Shown here piece after piece: positions 56,983-64,000 of a DNA stretch of 64,000 nt. The DNA is from Streptomyces justiciae (GTDB lineage: Bacteria > Actinomycetota > Actinomycetes > Streptomycetales > Streptomycetaceae). The position numbers and the translations under genes were made by a program. The notes beneath the pieces were generated by a model. It was not told the DNA's origin. It saw only the letters and a list, made by a program, of their open reading frames with translations, and did not search any database. The stretch lies in assembly GCF_015163075.1 (NCBI RefSeq), contig NZ_JADDXU010000018.1, forward strand, positions 62,001 through 126,000, in the 5' to 3' direction. Position 1 is the first letter of the stretch. Each line of letters opens with the position of its first letter.

Positions 56983-57017
56983 GGGTCGACCATAGCGCAC
57001 TACGTACGCTGTACGTA
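56961..57017. promoter_or_regulatory. Paired TetR operators over the exporter start and tetR promoter
   Basis: GTACAGCGTACGTAGT at 56961-56976 is exactly complementary to 56999-57014 with 22 bases between. Each arm is itself a palindrome: TACGTAC-GCT-GTACGTA at 57001-57017 and GTAC-AGC-GTAC at 56961-56971. A TAGGAT -10 for tetR (57020-57025) and a TATGGT -10 for the ATPase gene flank them. Confidence 0.82.
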
Positions 57018-57045
57018 ACTAGGATGGTGGCCGAGGTGATGATCG

Positions 57046-57762
57046 ATGGCGGGCCGAGCGGCCGTACCCGAAGTGATCTGGGCGCGCCCCGAGCGCACCG
57101 GCCGTGGGCCGAGGCCGGCGTACACCCGCGCCGACATCGCGGCGGCGGCGGTGCGGATCGCTGACGCGGAGGGCCTGGACGGGGTGTCGATGCGACGGGT
57201 CGCGGCCGAGCTGGGCTGCGGGACCATGTCGCTGTACAACTACGTCCCCCGTAAGGAGGACCTGTACGAGCTGATGATCGACGCGATCGGTGCGGAGCAT
57301 GTGATCCAGGAGCCCTCGGGGGACTGGCGTGCGGACATGCTCCGTAACGCGATGGAGACGCGCGCGATCATGCATCGGCACACGTGGGTGCCGCGGCTGA
57401 TGTCAGGGGTGTACGGGTTCAGCCCCAACAGCCTGCGCTACCTGGAGCACTGCCTGGAGTGCCTGGAGCCGCTCGACCTGCCGTACGCCACCAAGACGGA
57501 GCTTGTCGCGCTGCTCAACGGGGTCGTGACGACGTACACCTCGAACGAGATCGCGACGGCCGAGCGGACGCGTTCCATGCCGTGGTCCGAGGAGGAGGAG
57601 AACGCCGTGCGGATCGCCTACCTCGGGAGTCAGGTGGCGACCGGGGCGTATCCGAGGCTGGCGGCGGCGTTCATGGAGCAGAGTGGGCCGATCGATCTGG
57701 AGGGGGTGTTCAGGAGGGCGTTGGAGCGGGTGTTGGACGCGTTCGATCCGGAGAGGCGTTAA
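57046..57762 (+). CDS. TetR-family repressor of the DrrAB-type exporter
   Basis: 238-residue regulator. The N-terminal helix-turn-helix (IAAAAVRIADAEGLDGVSMRR, VAAELGCGTMSLYNYVPRKEDLYELMID) is followed by a TetR_C-type ligand domain with HRHTWVPRLMSG and NGVVTTYTSNEIA. The ATG at 57046 is 20 bases past the TAGGAT -10. Its target is very likely the divergent exporter, since two long palindromes lie in between. Its TAA overlaps the convergent gene's stop codon by three bases (57759-57762), so there is no room for a terminator between them. Confidence 0.92.
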   Translation: MAGRAAVPEVIWARPERTGRGPRPAYTRADIAAAAVRIADAEGLDGVSMRRVAAELGCGTMSLYNYVPRKEDLYELMIDAIGAEHVIQEPSGDWRADMLRNAMETRAIMHRHTWVPRLMSGVYGFSPNSLRYLEHCLECLEPLDLPYATKTELVALLNGVVTTYTSNEIATAERTRSMPWSEEEENAVRIAYLGSQVATGAYPRLAAAFMEQSGPIDLEGVFRRALERVLDAFDPERR

Positions 57763-58913
57763 AGCAGGGTGAGTTGACCCTCAGGTCCCTCTTCATGACC
57801 ATCAAGCACTGATGCCGGCCCGCGCGCCCAGTCCTGCACCGGCAGTACGCCAGCCTTCCGCAGGTCCGCCGTCCTGATGCCGGACGTCAACTCCTCCTCC
57901 AGCGGCTCCACTTCCGCCAGCAGCGCCAACACCGTGATCAGCTCCAGCAGTTCCGATGTCCACGCCTGTGTCCAGGTCGCCGGGCGGATCGCCCCCAGCG
58001 TGCCCGGCTCGGATTCTGCCGTCCTTGCCGTGAACCACTCCTCCAGGACCCGTACCCCAGCCACCTCGTAGTCCCACGCCTCCGGCGGTACCGGGGAGAT
58101 ACGGCCCTCGTCGAGGTGGAGGGTCTCCTCGTCGCGGTCGTAGTGCAGGGTGAGGGGGCGGGACGGCAGGGGAGCGCGGACGTAGGGGCGGCGGCCGCCC
58201 GGCAGCTTGGGGCGTTCGCCGTCGCGGCGCATCAGCCACAGCAGGCGGTGGCCCGACTCCACGCCCCGCGCCCAGAGTTCGGGATCATCGGTGAGCGGGA
58301 CGGTGAGGTCGGGCCGGATCGCGGTCATGATCCAGGCGAGGACGTCGAGGGGGGAGGGCTGGTGGTCCAGACGCTCGCCCAGGTACGCCAACAGCCCCGG
58401 CGCCAGGTTCGGTTCGGCGCCCCCGGGTCGGCGGTACAGCGGGCGCACGCGGCCAGGCCGCAGCAGCGGGAACAGCGACGTGGCGACCAGCAGCGGGCCG
58501 GAGCCGCCGCCCGCCGTCTCCGCCACGAACACCTGGTCGTCGTCCGTCACCCGCCACAACTCCGGGCGGGCGGTGTCGATCAGACGGTGGTCGGGGATCA
58601 ACCACTGCTCGTCGAAGGGGGCGTACAGGACACGGACGGGCTCGGGGCAGGGGCCGGTCGCCCGGATCAGCTTCTCCGTGCCGCCCGTCCGGCCCGGCAG
58701 CTGCCCGACCGCGGAGCGGAGGTGGCGGGAGCGCGTCGGTTCGAAGAGGGCCTCGCGGTCCGGTCCCTCGGCCTTCAGCAGGGCGTCCCAGCGGGCTTTC
58801 AGGGACGCGGAGTCGGGGCCCGCCGGCCACCCCCGACCAAGCCGCGGCGGTGCGACGGACCACGGCATGAGGTCCGCGAGCAGCGGAGCGTCGTCGTGCG
58901 TCACGCTGGGCAT
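57759..58913 (-). CDS. Orphan type ISP restriction/modification C-terminal-like protein
   Basis: 384-residue protein of the kind that I recall being annotated in Streptomyces as type ISP restriction/modification enzyme. It would correspond only to the C-terminal specificity region. Visible anchors are LLADLMPWSVAPPRLGRGWP at the N-terminus, FDEQWLIPDHRLIDTARPELW, GARPYVRAPLP-like RRPYVRAPLPSRP, and near the end TWTQAWTSELLELITVLALL. No helicase motifs, no methyltransferase FxGxG or NPPY and no nuclease motif occur in it, and no restriction genes are near. It follows the GntR gene by 26 bases. Function is unknown. Confidence 0.68.
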   Translation of the reverse strand: MPSVTHDDAPLLADLMPWSVAPPRLGRGWPAGPDSASLKARWDALLKAEGPDREALFEPTRSRHLRSAVGQLPGRTGGTEKLIRATGPCPEPVRVLYAPFDEQWLIPDHRLIDTARPELWRVTDDDQVFVAETAGGGSGPLLVATSLFPLLRPGRVRPLYRRPGGAEPNLAPGLLAYLGERLDHQPSPLDVLAWIMTAIRPDLTVPLTDDPELWARGVESGHRLLWLMRRDGERPKLPGGRRPYVRAPLPSRPLTLHYDRDEETLHLDEGRISPVPPEAWDYEVAGVRVLEEWFTARTAESEPGTLGAIRPATWTQAWTSELLELITVLALLAEVEPLEEELTSGIRTADLRKAGVLPVQDWARGPASVLDGHEEGPEGQLTLL

Positions 58914-58939
58914 CGTACGACCTCGATACGACACCGGGG

Positions 58940-59689
58940 TCAGGTCGCCTCCAAGGTCACCGTGAAGGAGAAGCGGTCGCCGCGGTAGTGGATGACCGCC
59001 GCGTCCAGGACCTGCCCTTCCGGGTCGTAGGTGACACCCGTGTAGTGCAGGATCGGGCTGAGCAGCGGGACTTGGAGGAGCTGGGCCGTCTCCGGGTCCG
59101 CCAGGCGGGCCTCCACGGTGTCCGTGATGCGGCTGATGTCCGCGCCGACGACATCGCGCAGCACCTTGGTCATCGGCCAGCGGACGAGGTCCTCGGGGTC
59201 GATGCGGGCGGCGAGTTCGGGGCGGACCCAGTTGCGGGCGTGGTTCGTCGGCTCGCCGGTCTTCTCGTCCGAGCGCAGCCGGTGGTACGTCCCCACCTCG
59301 TCCAGCTCGGGGAAGTACTCGGCGAGTTCGGGCGGCACCGGCCCCCTGCCGTGACCGAGCAGCTCCGTGGTCATGCCGGACTGCTGGGCCACGATCGCGT
59401 CCACCGAGCCGAGCAGCCGCACCGGCGCGGTCCGCAGCGCCTTCGGCTCGATGAACGTGCCGCGCCGGCGATGGCGGGTGATCAGCCCCTCGTCCTCCAG
59501 CTCCTTCAGCGCCTGCCGCATGGTCAGCACGCTCACCCCGTAGTGCCCCGCCAGCTGCTCCTCGGTGGGCAGCCGCAGCGGGTCCTGGGGCGAGCGGCCC
59601 AGTATCGAGGCGCGCAGCGACTGCGACACCTGATACCAGAGCGGCAGTTTGCGGTTCAGGACGATCGAGTCCGGGGCGAAGGAGGTCAC
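58940..59689 (-). CDS. GntR-family regulator with UTRA domain (HutC type)
   Basis: 249-residue regulator with an N-terminal winged helix (YQVSQSLRASILG, LRLPTEEQLAGHYGVSVLTMRQALKELEDEGLITRHRRRGTFI). A UTRA effector domain follows (GEPTNHARNWVRPELAARI, TDTVEARLADPETAQLLQV, DAAVIHYRGDRFSFTVTLE). It is 27 bases downstream of homogentisate dioxygenase, so it is likely co-transcribed and may sense an intermediate of tyrosine breakdown. A near-perfect 18-base palindrome in front of hmgA is a candidate target. Confidence 0.9.
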   Translation of the reverse strand: MTSFAPDSIVLNRKLPLWYQVSQSLRASILGRSPQDPLRLPTEEQLAGHYGVSVLTMRQALKELEDEGLITRHRRRGTFIEPKALRTAPVRLLGSVDAIVAQQSGMTTELLGHGRGPVPPELAEYFPELDEVGTYHRLRSDEKTGEPTNHARNWVRPELAARIDPEDLVRWPMTKVLRDVVGADISRITDTVEARLADPETAQLLQVPLLSPILHYTGVTYDPEGQVLDAAVIHYRGDRFSFTVTLEAT

Positions 59690-59716
59690 AGGGCCATCCG
59701 TACCGGTCGGGGATCT

Positions 59717-61033
59717 TCAGTGCAAGGGGCGGAAGTGCCGCTCCATGCCCTGCCACACGTCGTCGTAGTGCCGTTGCAGATGGTCCGCCTGGGCCGCGTG
59801 CGCGGTGAGCGTCACCGGCCACCGCGTCTCGAACATGAACGCCAGCCCGTCGTCCATCTTCTGCGGCTTCAGCTCGGCCGCGCTCGCCTTGTCGAAGGTG
59901 TCCCGGTCGGGTCCGTGCGCCGACATCATGTTGTGCAGCGAGCCGCCGCCGGGCACGAAGCCCTCCGCCTTGGCGTCGTAGGCGCCCTCGATGAGGCCCA
60001 TGTACTCGCTCATCACGTTCCGGTGGAAGTACGGCGGCCGGAACGTGTCCTCGCCCACCAGCCAGCGCGGCGCGAAGACGACGAAGTCGACCCCGGCGAG
60101 ACCGGGGGTGTCGCTCGGCGACGTCAGCACCGTGAAGATCGACGGGTCCGGGTGGTCGTACGAGATCGTCCCGATGACGTTGAAACGGCGCAGGTCGTAG
60201 ACGTACGGCACGAGGTTGCCGTGCCAGGCGACCACGTCCAGCGGGGAGTGGTCGTACGTGGCCGTCCAGAGGTTGCCGCAGAACTTGTTCACCACCTCCA
60301 CCGGGCCCTCGACGTCCTCGAACGCGGCGACCGGTGCCTTGAAGTCCCGGGCGTTCGCCAGGCCGTTGGCGCCGATCGGGCCGAGGTCGGGGAGGCGGAA
60401 GGGGGCGCCGTAGTTCTCGCAGACGTAGCCGCGGGCCGACGCGTCGAGGAGCTCCACCCGGAAGCGGACGCCGCGCGGGATCAGGGCGACATGGCCGGGC
60501 TCGGCGTGCAGCAGCCCGAACTCGGTGCGCAGCAGGAGGCCGCCGCGCTCCGGGACGATCAGCAGCTCTCCGTCGGAGTCGCTGAAGACGCGGTCCATGG
60601 AGTCGGTGGCGTGGTAGAGGTGCACGGCCATGCCAGTGCGCTGGGCCGCGTCGCCGTTGCCGCCGAGGGTCCACAGGCCGGCCAGGAAGTCGGTGCCCTC
60701 GGTGGGCTCGGGGAGGGGGTTCCAGCGCAGCCGGTTCGGGTCGGGGACGGACTCGGTGAAGGGGGCCGTACGGAGCCGGCCGTTGTGGGTGTGGGTGAAC
60801 GCCGGGTGGGCGGCGGAGGGGCGGATGCGGTACAGCCAGGAGCGGCGGTTGTGCGCGCGGGGCTCGGTGAACGCCGTGCCGCTCAGCTGCTCCGCGTACA
60901 GCCCGAGGGGGGCGCGTTGCGGTGAGTTGCGGCCCTCCGGCAGCGCCCCCGGGACCGCCTCCGAGCTGTGCTCGTTGCCGAACCCGGAGAGGTAGGTGAG
61001 TCCCTCCGCGGTCTTCCGCGCGTCCCCGCTCAT
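59717..61033 (-). CDS. hmgA: Homogentisate 1,2-dioxygenase
   Basis: 438-residue Fe(II) dioxygenase that opens the ring of homogentisate to maleylacetoacetate in tyrosine/phenylalanine breakdown. The start region has LTYLSGFGNEHSSEAVPGALP. Mid-protein is RGYVCENYGAPFRLPDLGPIG and GPVEVVNKFCGNLW. Near the end the iron ligands His and Glu lie in FHRNVMSEYMG and the third His in SLHNMMSAHGPD. Length is normal. The other pathway genes are not in the window. ATG 61033 lies 24 bases after a palindromic operator candidate. The GntR and possibly the ISP-like gene follow in the same direction. Confidence 0.95.
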   Translation of the reverse strand: MSGDARKTAEGLTYLSGFGNEHSSEAVPGALPEGRNSPQRAPLGLYAEQLSGTAFTEPRAHNRRSWLYRIRPSAAHPAFTHTHNGRLRTAPFTESVPDPNRLRWNPLPEPTEGTDFLAGLWTLGGNGDAAQRTGMAVHLYHATDSMDRVFSDSDGELLIVPERGGLLLRTEFGLLHAEPGHVALIPRGVRFRVELLDASARGYVCENYGAPFRLPDLGPIGANGLANARDFKAPVAAFEDVEGPVEVVNKFCGNLWTATYDHSPLDVVAWHGNLVPYVYDLRRFNVIGTISYDHPDPSIFTVLTSPSDTPGLAGVDFVVFAPRWLVGEDTFRPPYFHRNVMSEYMGLIEGAYDAKAEGFVPGGGSLHNMMSAHGPDRDTFDKASAAELKPQKMDDGLAFMFETRWPVTLTAHAAQADHLQRHYDDVWQGMERHFRPLH

Positions 61034-61056
61034 GATCGCTCCCTTGCGCTCTGATT

Positions 61057-61074
61057 CCTATGGTTAACCGTAGG
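61057..61074. promoter_or_regulatory. Palindromic operator candidate upstream of hmgA
   Basis: CCTATGGTTAACCGTAGG is a palindrome with one mismatched pair, and weaker symmetry extends two or three bases further out. It lies 24-41 bases before the hmgA ATG, where it could overlap the promoter. The GntR regulator encoded downstream is the obvious candidate to bind it. Confidence 0.6.
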
Positions 61075-61183
61075 ATTGCGGTTTCGCCTCCGCAAGGGGT
61101 AGTGAGGCCCTCCTCATCAGGGAGGAGGAGAACCCACCTCCAGGGGGATCCGACTTCCGGACGGCTGTTCTACGCTCCCGGTC

Positions 61184-61789
61184 ATGACGTGGACGCGGGC
61201 CCTCCCGGCCGCGCTCGCGGTCTGTGTCCTAGTGCTGACCGGAACCGCGAGCTGCGACTCCGGCGATGCGGGGCAGAAGGAGAAAGCGGTCTCACCCTCA
61301 CCGGTGGGCAAGGTCCTCAAGGACACCGACGAGGAGGGGCGGCACTACCGCGAGGTGGACGGCAAGGACGCCCCCGAGGTCGGCATCGAGGTCCAGCCCG
61401 ACACCGACGACAGCTGGGACGTACGCCTGACCCTCACCCGCTTCCGCTTCTCCCCGGCGGGCGCCGAGCCGAGACCCGTGGAGGGGCGCGGGCTCGTCTA
61501 CCTGTACGTCGACGGCGGCCTCGTCACCCGGCTGCGCACCCCCGAGTACCGCATCCCCGGCGACCTCGTCCCGCGCGGCACCCACACCGTCACCGCCCGG
61601 CTCTACGCCGACGACGGCACCGTGTGGGCGGTCGACGGCGACCCGGTGGAGAGCACGGCGGACATCACGGTGTCGGGCGCGGAGGGCTCACCGGACGCCT
61701 CGGTCTCCCCGGACGTGCTGAGTGCACCGGGCACGTATGTGCGTACTGGGGGGCGAGCTTCACCGGACCGCGGCGGAAAGGCATCATGA
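61184..61789 (+). CDS. Hypothetical lipoprotein
   Basis: 201-residue protein with a signal peptide whose lipobox-like end is TGTASC (Cys24). A Lys/Asp/Glu-rich linker follows, then a domain with DSWDVRLTLTRFRFSPAG and GLVYLYVDGGLVTRLRTPEYRIP. That domain resembles a copper- or adhesin-type Ig-like beta fold of unknown role, with DGTVWAVDGDPVESTADI near the end. The C-terminal tail (SPDASVSPDVLSAPG) is disordered-looking. The stop overlaps the TetR start in an ATGA, so the lipoprotein and regulator form one unit. Confidence 0.75.
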   Translation: MTWTRALPAALAVCVLVLTGTASCDSGDAGQKEKAVSPSPVGKVLKDTDEEGRHYREVDGKDAPEVGIEVQPDTDDSWDVRLTLTRFRFSPAGAEPRPVEGRGLVYLYVDGGLVTRLRTPEYRIPGDLVPRGTHTVTARLYADDGTVWAVDGDPVESTADITVSGAEGSPDASVSPDVLSAPGTYVRTGGRASPDRGGKAS

Positions 61790-62406
61790 AGCCCGTGCCC
61801 CACGCGACTTCCGCGACATCGCTCCGCCGTGCGCCCGTGCAGCGGCGCAGCGCCGAACGGCTGACCAGGATTCTCGACGCCTGCGCCGACCTCCTCGACG
61901 AGGTCGGCTACGACGACCTGAGCACCCGGGCCGTCGCCCAGCGGGCCGGCGTCCCCATCGGCTCCGTGTACCGCTTCTTCGGCAACAAACGGCAGATGGC
62001 CGATGCCCTGGCCCAGCGCAACCTCGAACGCTTCAGTGAACAGGTCGGCGAACGTCTCCAGGGCGCCGACGGAGGCTGGCGGGACGCCCTGGACGCCGTC
62101 CTCGACGAGTACCTCGCCATGAAGCGCACCGTGCCCGGCTTCTCCCTCGTCGACTTCGGCAACCAGATCCCCGTGGGCGCCCGCGCCGAACCCAACCACC
62201 GCGTCGCCGACCGCCTCACCGAACTCCTCGCCGGCTATCTCCACCGCGACCCCGACGACGACCTGCGCCGCACCTTCCTCATCGCCGTGGAGACCGCCGA
62301 CACCCTCGTCCATCTGGCGTTCCGGGTGGCGGCGGACGGGGACGAGCGGATCATCGCGGAGGCCCGGGAGATGCTCCGGGCCTACCTCGCGCGCGTGCTG
62401 GACTGA
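61786..62406 (+). CDS. TetR-family regulator
   Basis: 206-residue regulator. The helix-turn-helix RLTRILDACADLLDEVGYDDLS then TRAVAQRAGVPIGSVYRFFGNKRQMADALA is typical (Tet_rep), with a C-terminal domain containing VDFGNQIPVGARAEPNHRVAD and ETADTLVHLAFRVA. Starts inside the end of the lipoprotein gene. Its targets are unknown; autoregulation of the lipoprotein-TetR pair is likely, but I found no clear palindrome before 61184. Confidence 0.9.
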   Translation: MKPVPHATSATSLRRAPVQRRSAERLTRILDACADLLDEVGYDDLSTRAVAQRAGVPIGSVYRFFGNKRQMADALAQRNLERFSEQVGERLQGADGGWRDALDAVLDEYLAMKRTVPGFSLVDFGNQIPVGARAEPNHRVADRLTELLAGYLHRDPDDDLRRTFLIAVETADTLVHLAFRVAADGDERIIAEAREMLRAYLARVLD

Positions 62407-62500
62407 CCGCCGCCCGCACGGCCCCCGCGCAGGGGCTCCCCTCCATGCCAACTGGTCGGTATGCTCGGCCGGGACAGGCACCGCTGCCCCGGGAGGACCC

Positions 62501-64000
62501 GTGTCCCGCACCGCCCTGCGTATCTGCCCCCTGTGCGAGGCCACCTGCGGCCTGACCCTCACCATCGAGGGGACCCGGGTCACCGGCGCCCGCGGCGATC
62601 GCGACGACGTGTTCAGCGAGGGCTTCATCTGCCCCAAGGGCGCCTCCTTCGGCGCCGTCGACGGCGACCCCGACCGGCTGCGCACCCCGCTGGTCCGCAA
62701 GGACGGCGAGCTGCGCGAGGCCACCTGGGAGGAGGCCTTCGACGCGGTCGCCGCCGGCATCCGCCCGGCCGTCGAGCGGTACGGTCCGAACGTCGTCGGC
62801 GTGGTGCTGGGCAACCCCAACGTGCACACCATGGCCGGCGCCCTCTACCCGCCGGTGCTGCTCGCCGGCCTCGGCACCCGCAGCGTCTTCACCGCCTCGA
62901 CGGTCGACCAGATGCCCAAGCACGTCTCCAGCGGGCTCCTCTTCGGCGACGCCAACGCCATCCCGGTGCCCGACCTCGACCACACCGACCATCTGCTCCT
63001 CATCGGCGCCAACCCCCTTGAGTCCAACGGCAGTCTGTGCACCGCCCCCGACTTCCCCGGCAAGCTCAAGGCGCTCAAGGCCCGCGGCGGCACCCTCACG
63101 GTCATCGACCCGCGCCGCACCCGCACCGCCAAGCTCGCCGACCGCCACCTCGCGATCCGCCCCGGTGCCGACGCGCTGCTGCTGGCGGCGATGACGTACA
63201 CCCTCTTCGAGGAAGACCTCGTCGACACGGGGGAGTTGACCCCGCATCTCCAGGGGCTCGACGAACTCCGGGACGCCGTACGGGACTTCACCCCCGAAGC
63301 CGTCGCCGACGCCTGTGACGTCGACGCCGGCACCATCCGCACCCTCGCCCGCGAACTCGCCGCCGCCCCCACCGCCGCCGTCTACGCCCGCATCGGCAGC
63401 TGCACGGTGCCGCACGGCACGCTGGCCAGCTGGCTGGTCGACGTGCTGAACATCCTGACCGGGAACCTGGACCGCCCGGGCGGCGCCCTCTTCCCGCAGG
63501 CCGCCACCGACCGCACACCCCGGCCCGCCGGACCCAGCCACGGCTTCACGCTCGGCCGCTGGCACTCCCGGGTGAGCCGGCACCCCGAGGCCAAGGGGGA
63601 GCTGCCGATCTCCGCGCTCGCCGAGGAGATCGACACCGCGACGGAGGAGGGCGAGCCGATCCGGGTGGTCGTCACCGTCGCCGCCAACCCCGTCCTCTCC
63701 GTGCCCGACGGAGACCGGCTCGACAAGGCCCTCGGCGGGCTCGACTTCATGGTCAGCGTCGACCCGTACCTCAACGAGACCTCGCGCCACGCCGACGTCG
63801 TGCTGCCCCCGCCGCCGCCCTCGCAGAGCCCGCACCACGACTTCGCCTTCAACACCCTCGCCGTCCGCAACCAGGTCCGCTACACCCGCCCCGCGGTCCC
63901 GCTGGAGCCCGGCCGGATGGCCGAGACCGAGATCCTGGCCCGGCTCGTCCTCGCCGCGACCGGCATGCACGGCGCCGACCCCTCGGCCGTGGACGACCTG
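62501..64000 (+). CDS. Molybdopterin oxidoreductase (FdhF/nitrate reductase superfamily), partial
   Basis: First 500 residues of a large molybdenum enzyme; the frame is open at the right edge. The N-terminal 4Fe-4S site is C9-x2-C12-x3-C16-x27-C44 (ICPLCEATCGL, FICPKG). The Mo-bis-MGD body has TPLVRKDGELREATWEEA, HLLLIGANPLESNGSL, TLTVIDPRRTRTAKLADRHL, LNILTGNLDRPGGALFP and ETSRHADVVLPP. No twin-arginine signal is seen, so it is cytoplasmic. GTG 62501 has GGGAGGA upstream. It could be a formate dehydrogenase-like, assimilatory or other oxidoreductase; the molybdenum-ligand residue was not identified with confidence. Confidence 0.92.
   Translation, partial: MSRTALRICPLCEATCGLTLTIEGTRVTGARGDRDDVFSEGFICPKGASFGAVDGDPDRLRTPLVRKDGELREATWEEAFDAVAAGIRPAVERYGPNVVGVVLGNPNVHTMAGALYPPVLLAGLGTRSVFTASTVDQMPKHVSSGLLFGDANAIPVPDLDHTDHLLLIGANPLESNGSLCTAPDFPGKLKALKARGGTLTVIDPRRTRTAKLADRHLAIRPGADALLLAAMTYTLFEEDLVDTGELTPHLQGLDELRDAVRDFTPEAVADACDVDAGTIRTLARELAAAPTAAVYARIGSCTVPHGTLASWLVDVLNILTGNLDRPGGALFPQAATDRTPRPAGPSHGFTLGRWHSRVSRHPEAKGELPISALAEEIDTATEEGEPIRVVVTVAANPVLSVPDGDRLDKALGGLDFMVSVDPYLNETSRHADVVLPPPPPSQSPHHDFAFNTLAVRNQVRYTRPAVPLEPGRMAETEILARLVLAATGMHGADPSAVDDL

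Noticed and set aside
58914..60674. Extension of the ISP-like frame to a 971-residue protein
   Set aside because: Upstream residues are an out-of-frame shadow of the GntR and hmgA genes; ATG 58913 gives a typical N-terminus.
1..64000. Mobile elements, prophage, CRISPR arrays, tRNA or rRNA genes
   Set aside because: No transposase, integrase or phage structural motifs, no regularly spaced repeats and no cloverleaf-like segments were recognised; the only tandem repeat is coding (48771-48831).

Overview
This is high-GC DNA from a Streptomyces or very close actinomycete. The evidence is GC-rich third codon positions, GTG and TTG starts, ATGA/GTGA gene overlaps, secreted streptogrisin-type proteases, a SepF, a DnaE2 operon, a SigK/RskA pair and an LAETG-anchored lytic polysaccharide monooxygenase. 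No tRNA, rRNA, CRISPR array, transposase or phage gene is visible, so it reads as ordinary chromosome. Genes run off both ends: ctaD on the left and a molybdopterin oxidoreductase on the right.

Layout. 1-8.9 kb: cytochrome oxidase subunit I, an I78 inhibitor, a PAP2 phosphatase, a membrane mannosyltransferase, a DHA2 exporter, glutaryl-CoA dehydrogenase, SepF and a DUF5685 protein with a striking cysteine-rich tail. 8.9-16.8 kb: a divergent uptake/oxidation locus. A solute-binding lipoprotein is read leftward behind a 23-residue SRRHVDL-type leader peptide and a terminator hairpin. Permease, FAD/NAD(P) protein, ATPase, two flavin monooxygenases and DUF1684 are read rightward. I read it as import and oxidative breakdown of an organosulfur compound. 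17-21.4 kb: two streptogrisin-like proteases around an SPFH protein, then a membrane protein. 21.5-26 kb: dnaE2 behind a LexA box, coupled to a Y-family polymerase lacking its catalytic residues. 26-34 kb: cupin/MarR pair with two operators, lipase, LPMO, acetyltransferases, a methyltransferase behind two DNA-damage (RecA-NDp/PafBC-type) promoters, GntR, DUF72 and an AAA ATPase.

34-44 kb: a surface-glycan locus with a GH39-like hydrolase facing a leftward run of a 1282-residue flippase/membrane-enzyme fusion, polysaccharide deacetylase, two GT2 enzymes, a CelD/FemAB-like acyltransferase and a small membrane protein. 44-48 kb: subtilisin, SGNH lipase and a receptor Ser/Thr kinase. 48-54.6 kb: a NicO-type Ni/Co transporter, a TPR protein and a DUF4331 protein. 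The last is divergent from sigK-rskA, and matching SigK-type promoters face both ways. 55-57.8 kb: a DrrAB-type exporter and its TetR regulator, with long palindromic operators over a leaderless start. 57.8-64 kb: an orphan type ISP specificity-like protein, GntR, homogentisate dioxygenase, a lipoprotein, TetR and a molybdopterin enzyme.

The best candidates for something under-described are the leader-peptide-controlled organosulfur locus, the SigK-DUF4331-TPR-NicO region, the flippase-fusion glycan locus, the orphan ISP-like protein and the Cys-tailed DUF5685 protein. All family assignments come from reading motifs and from memory of the families. No database search was run.
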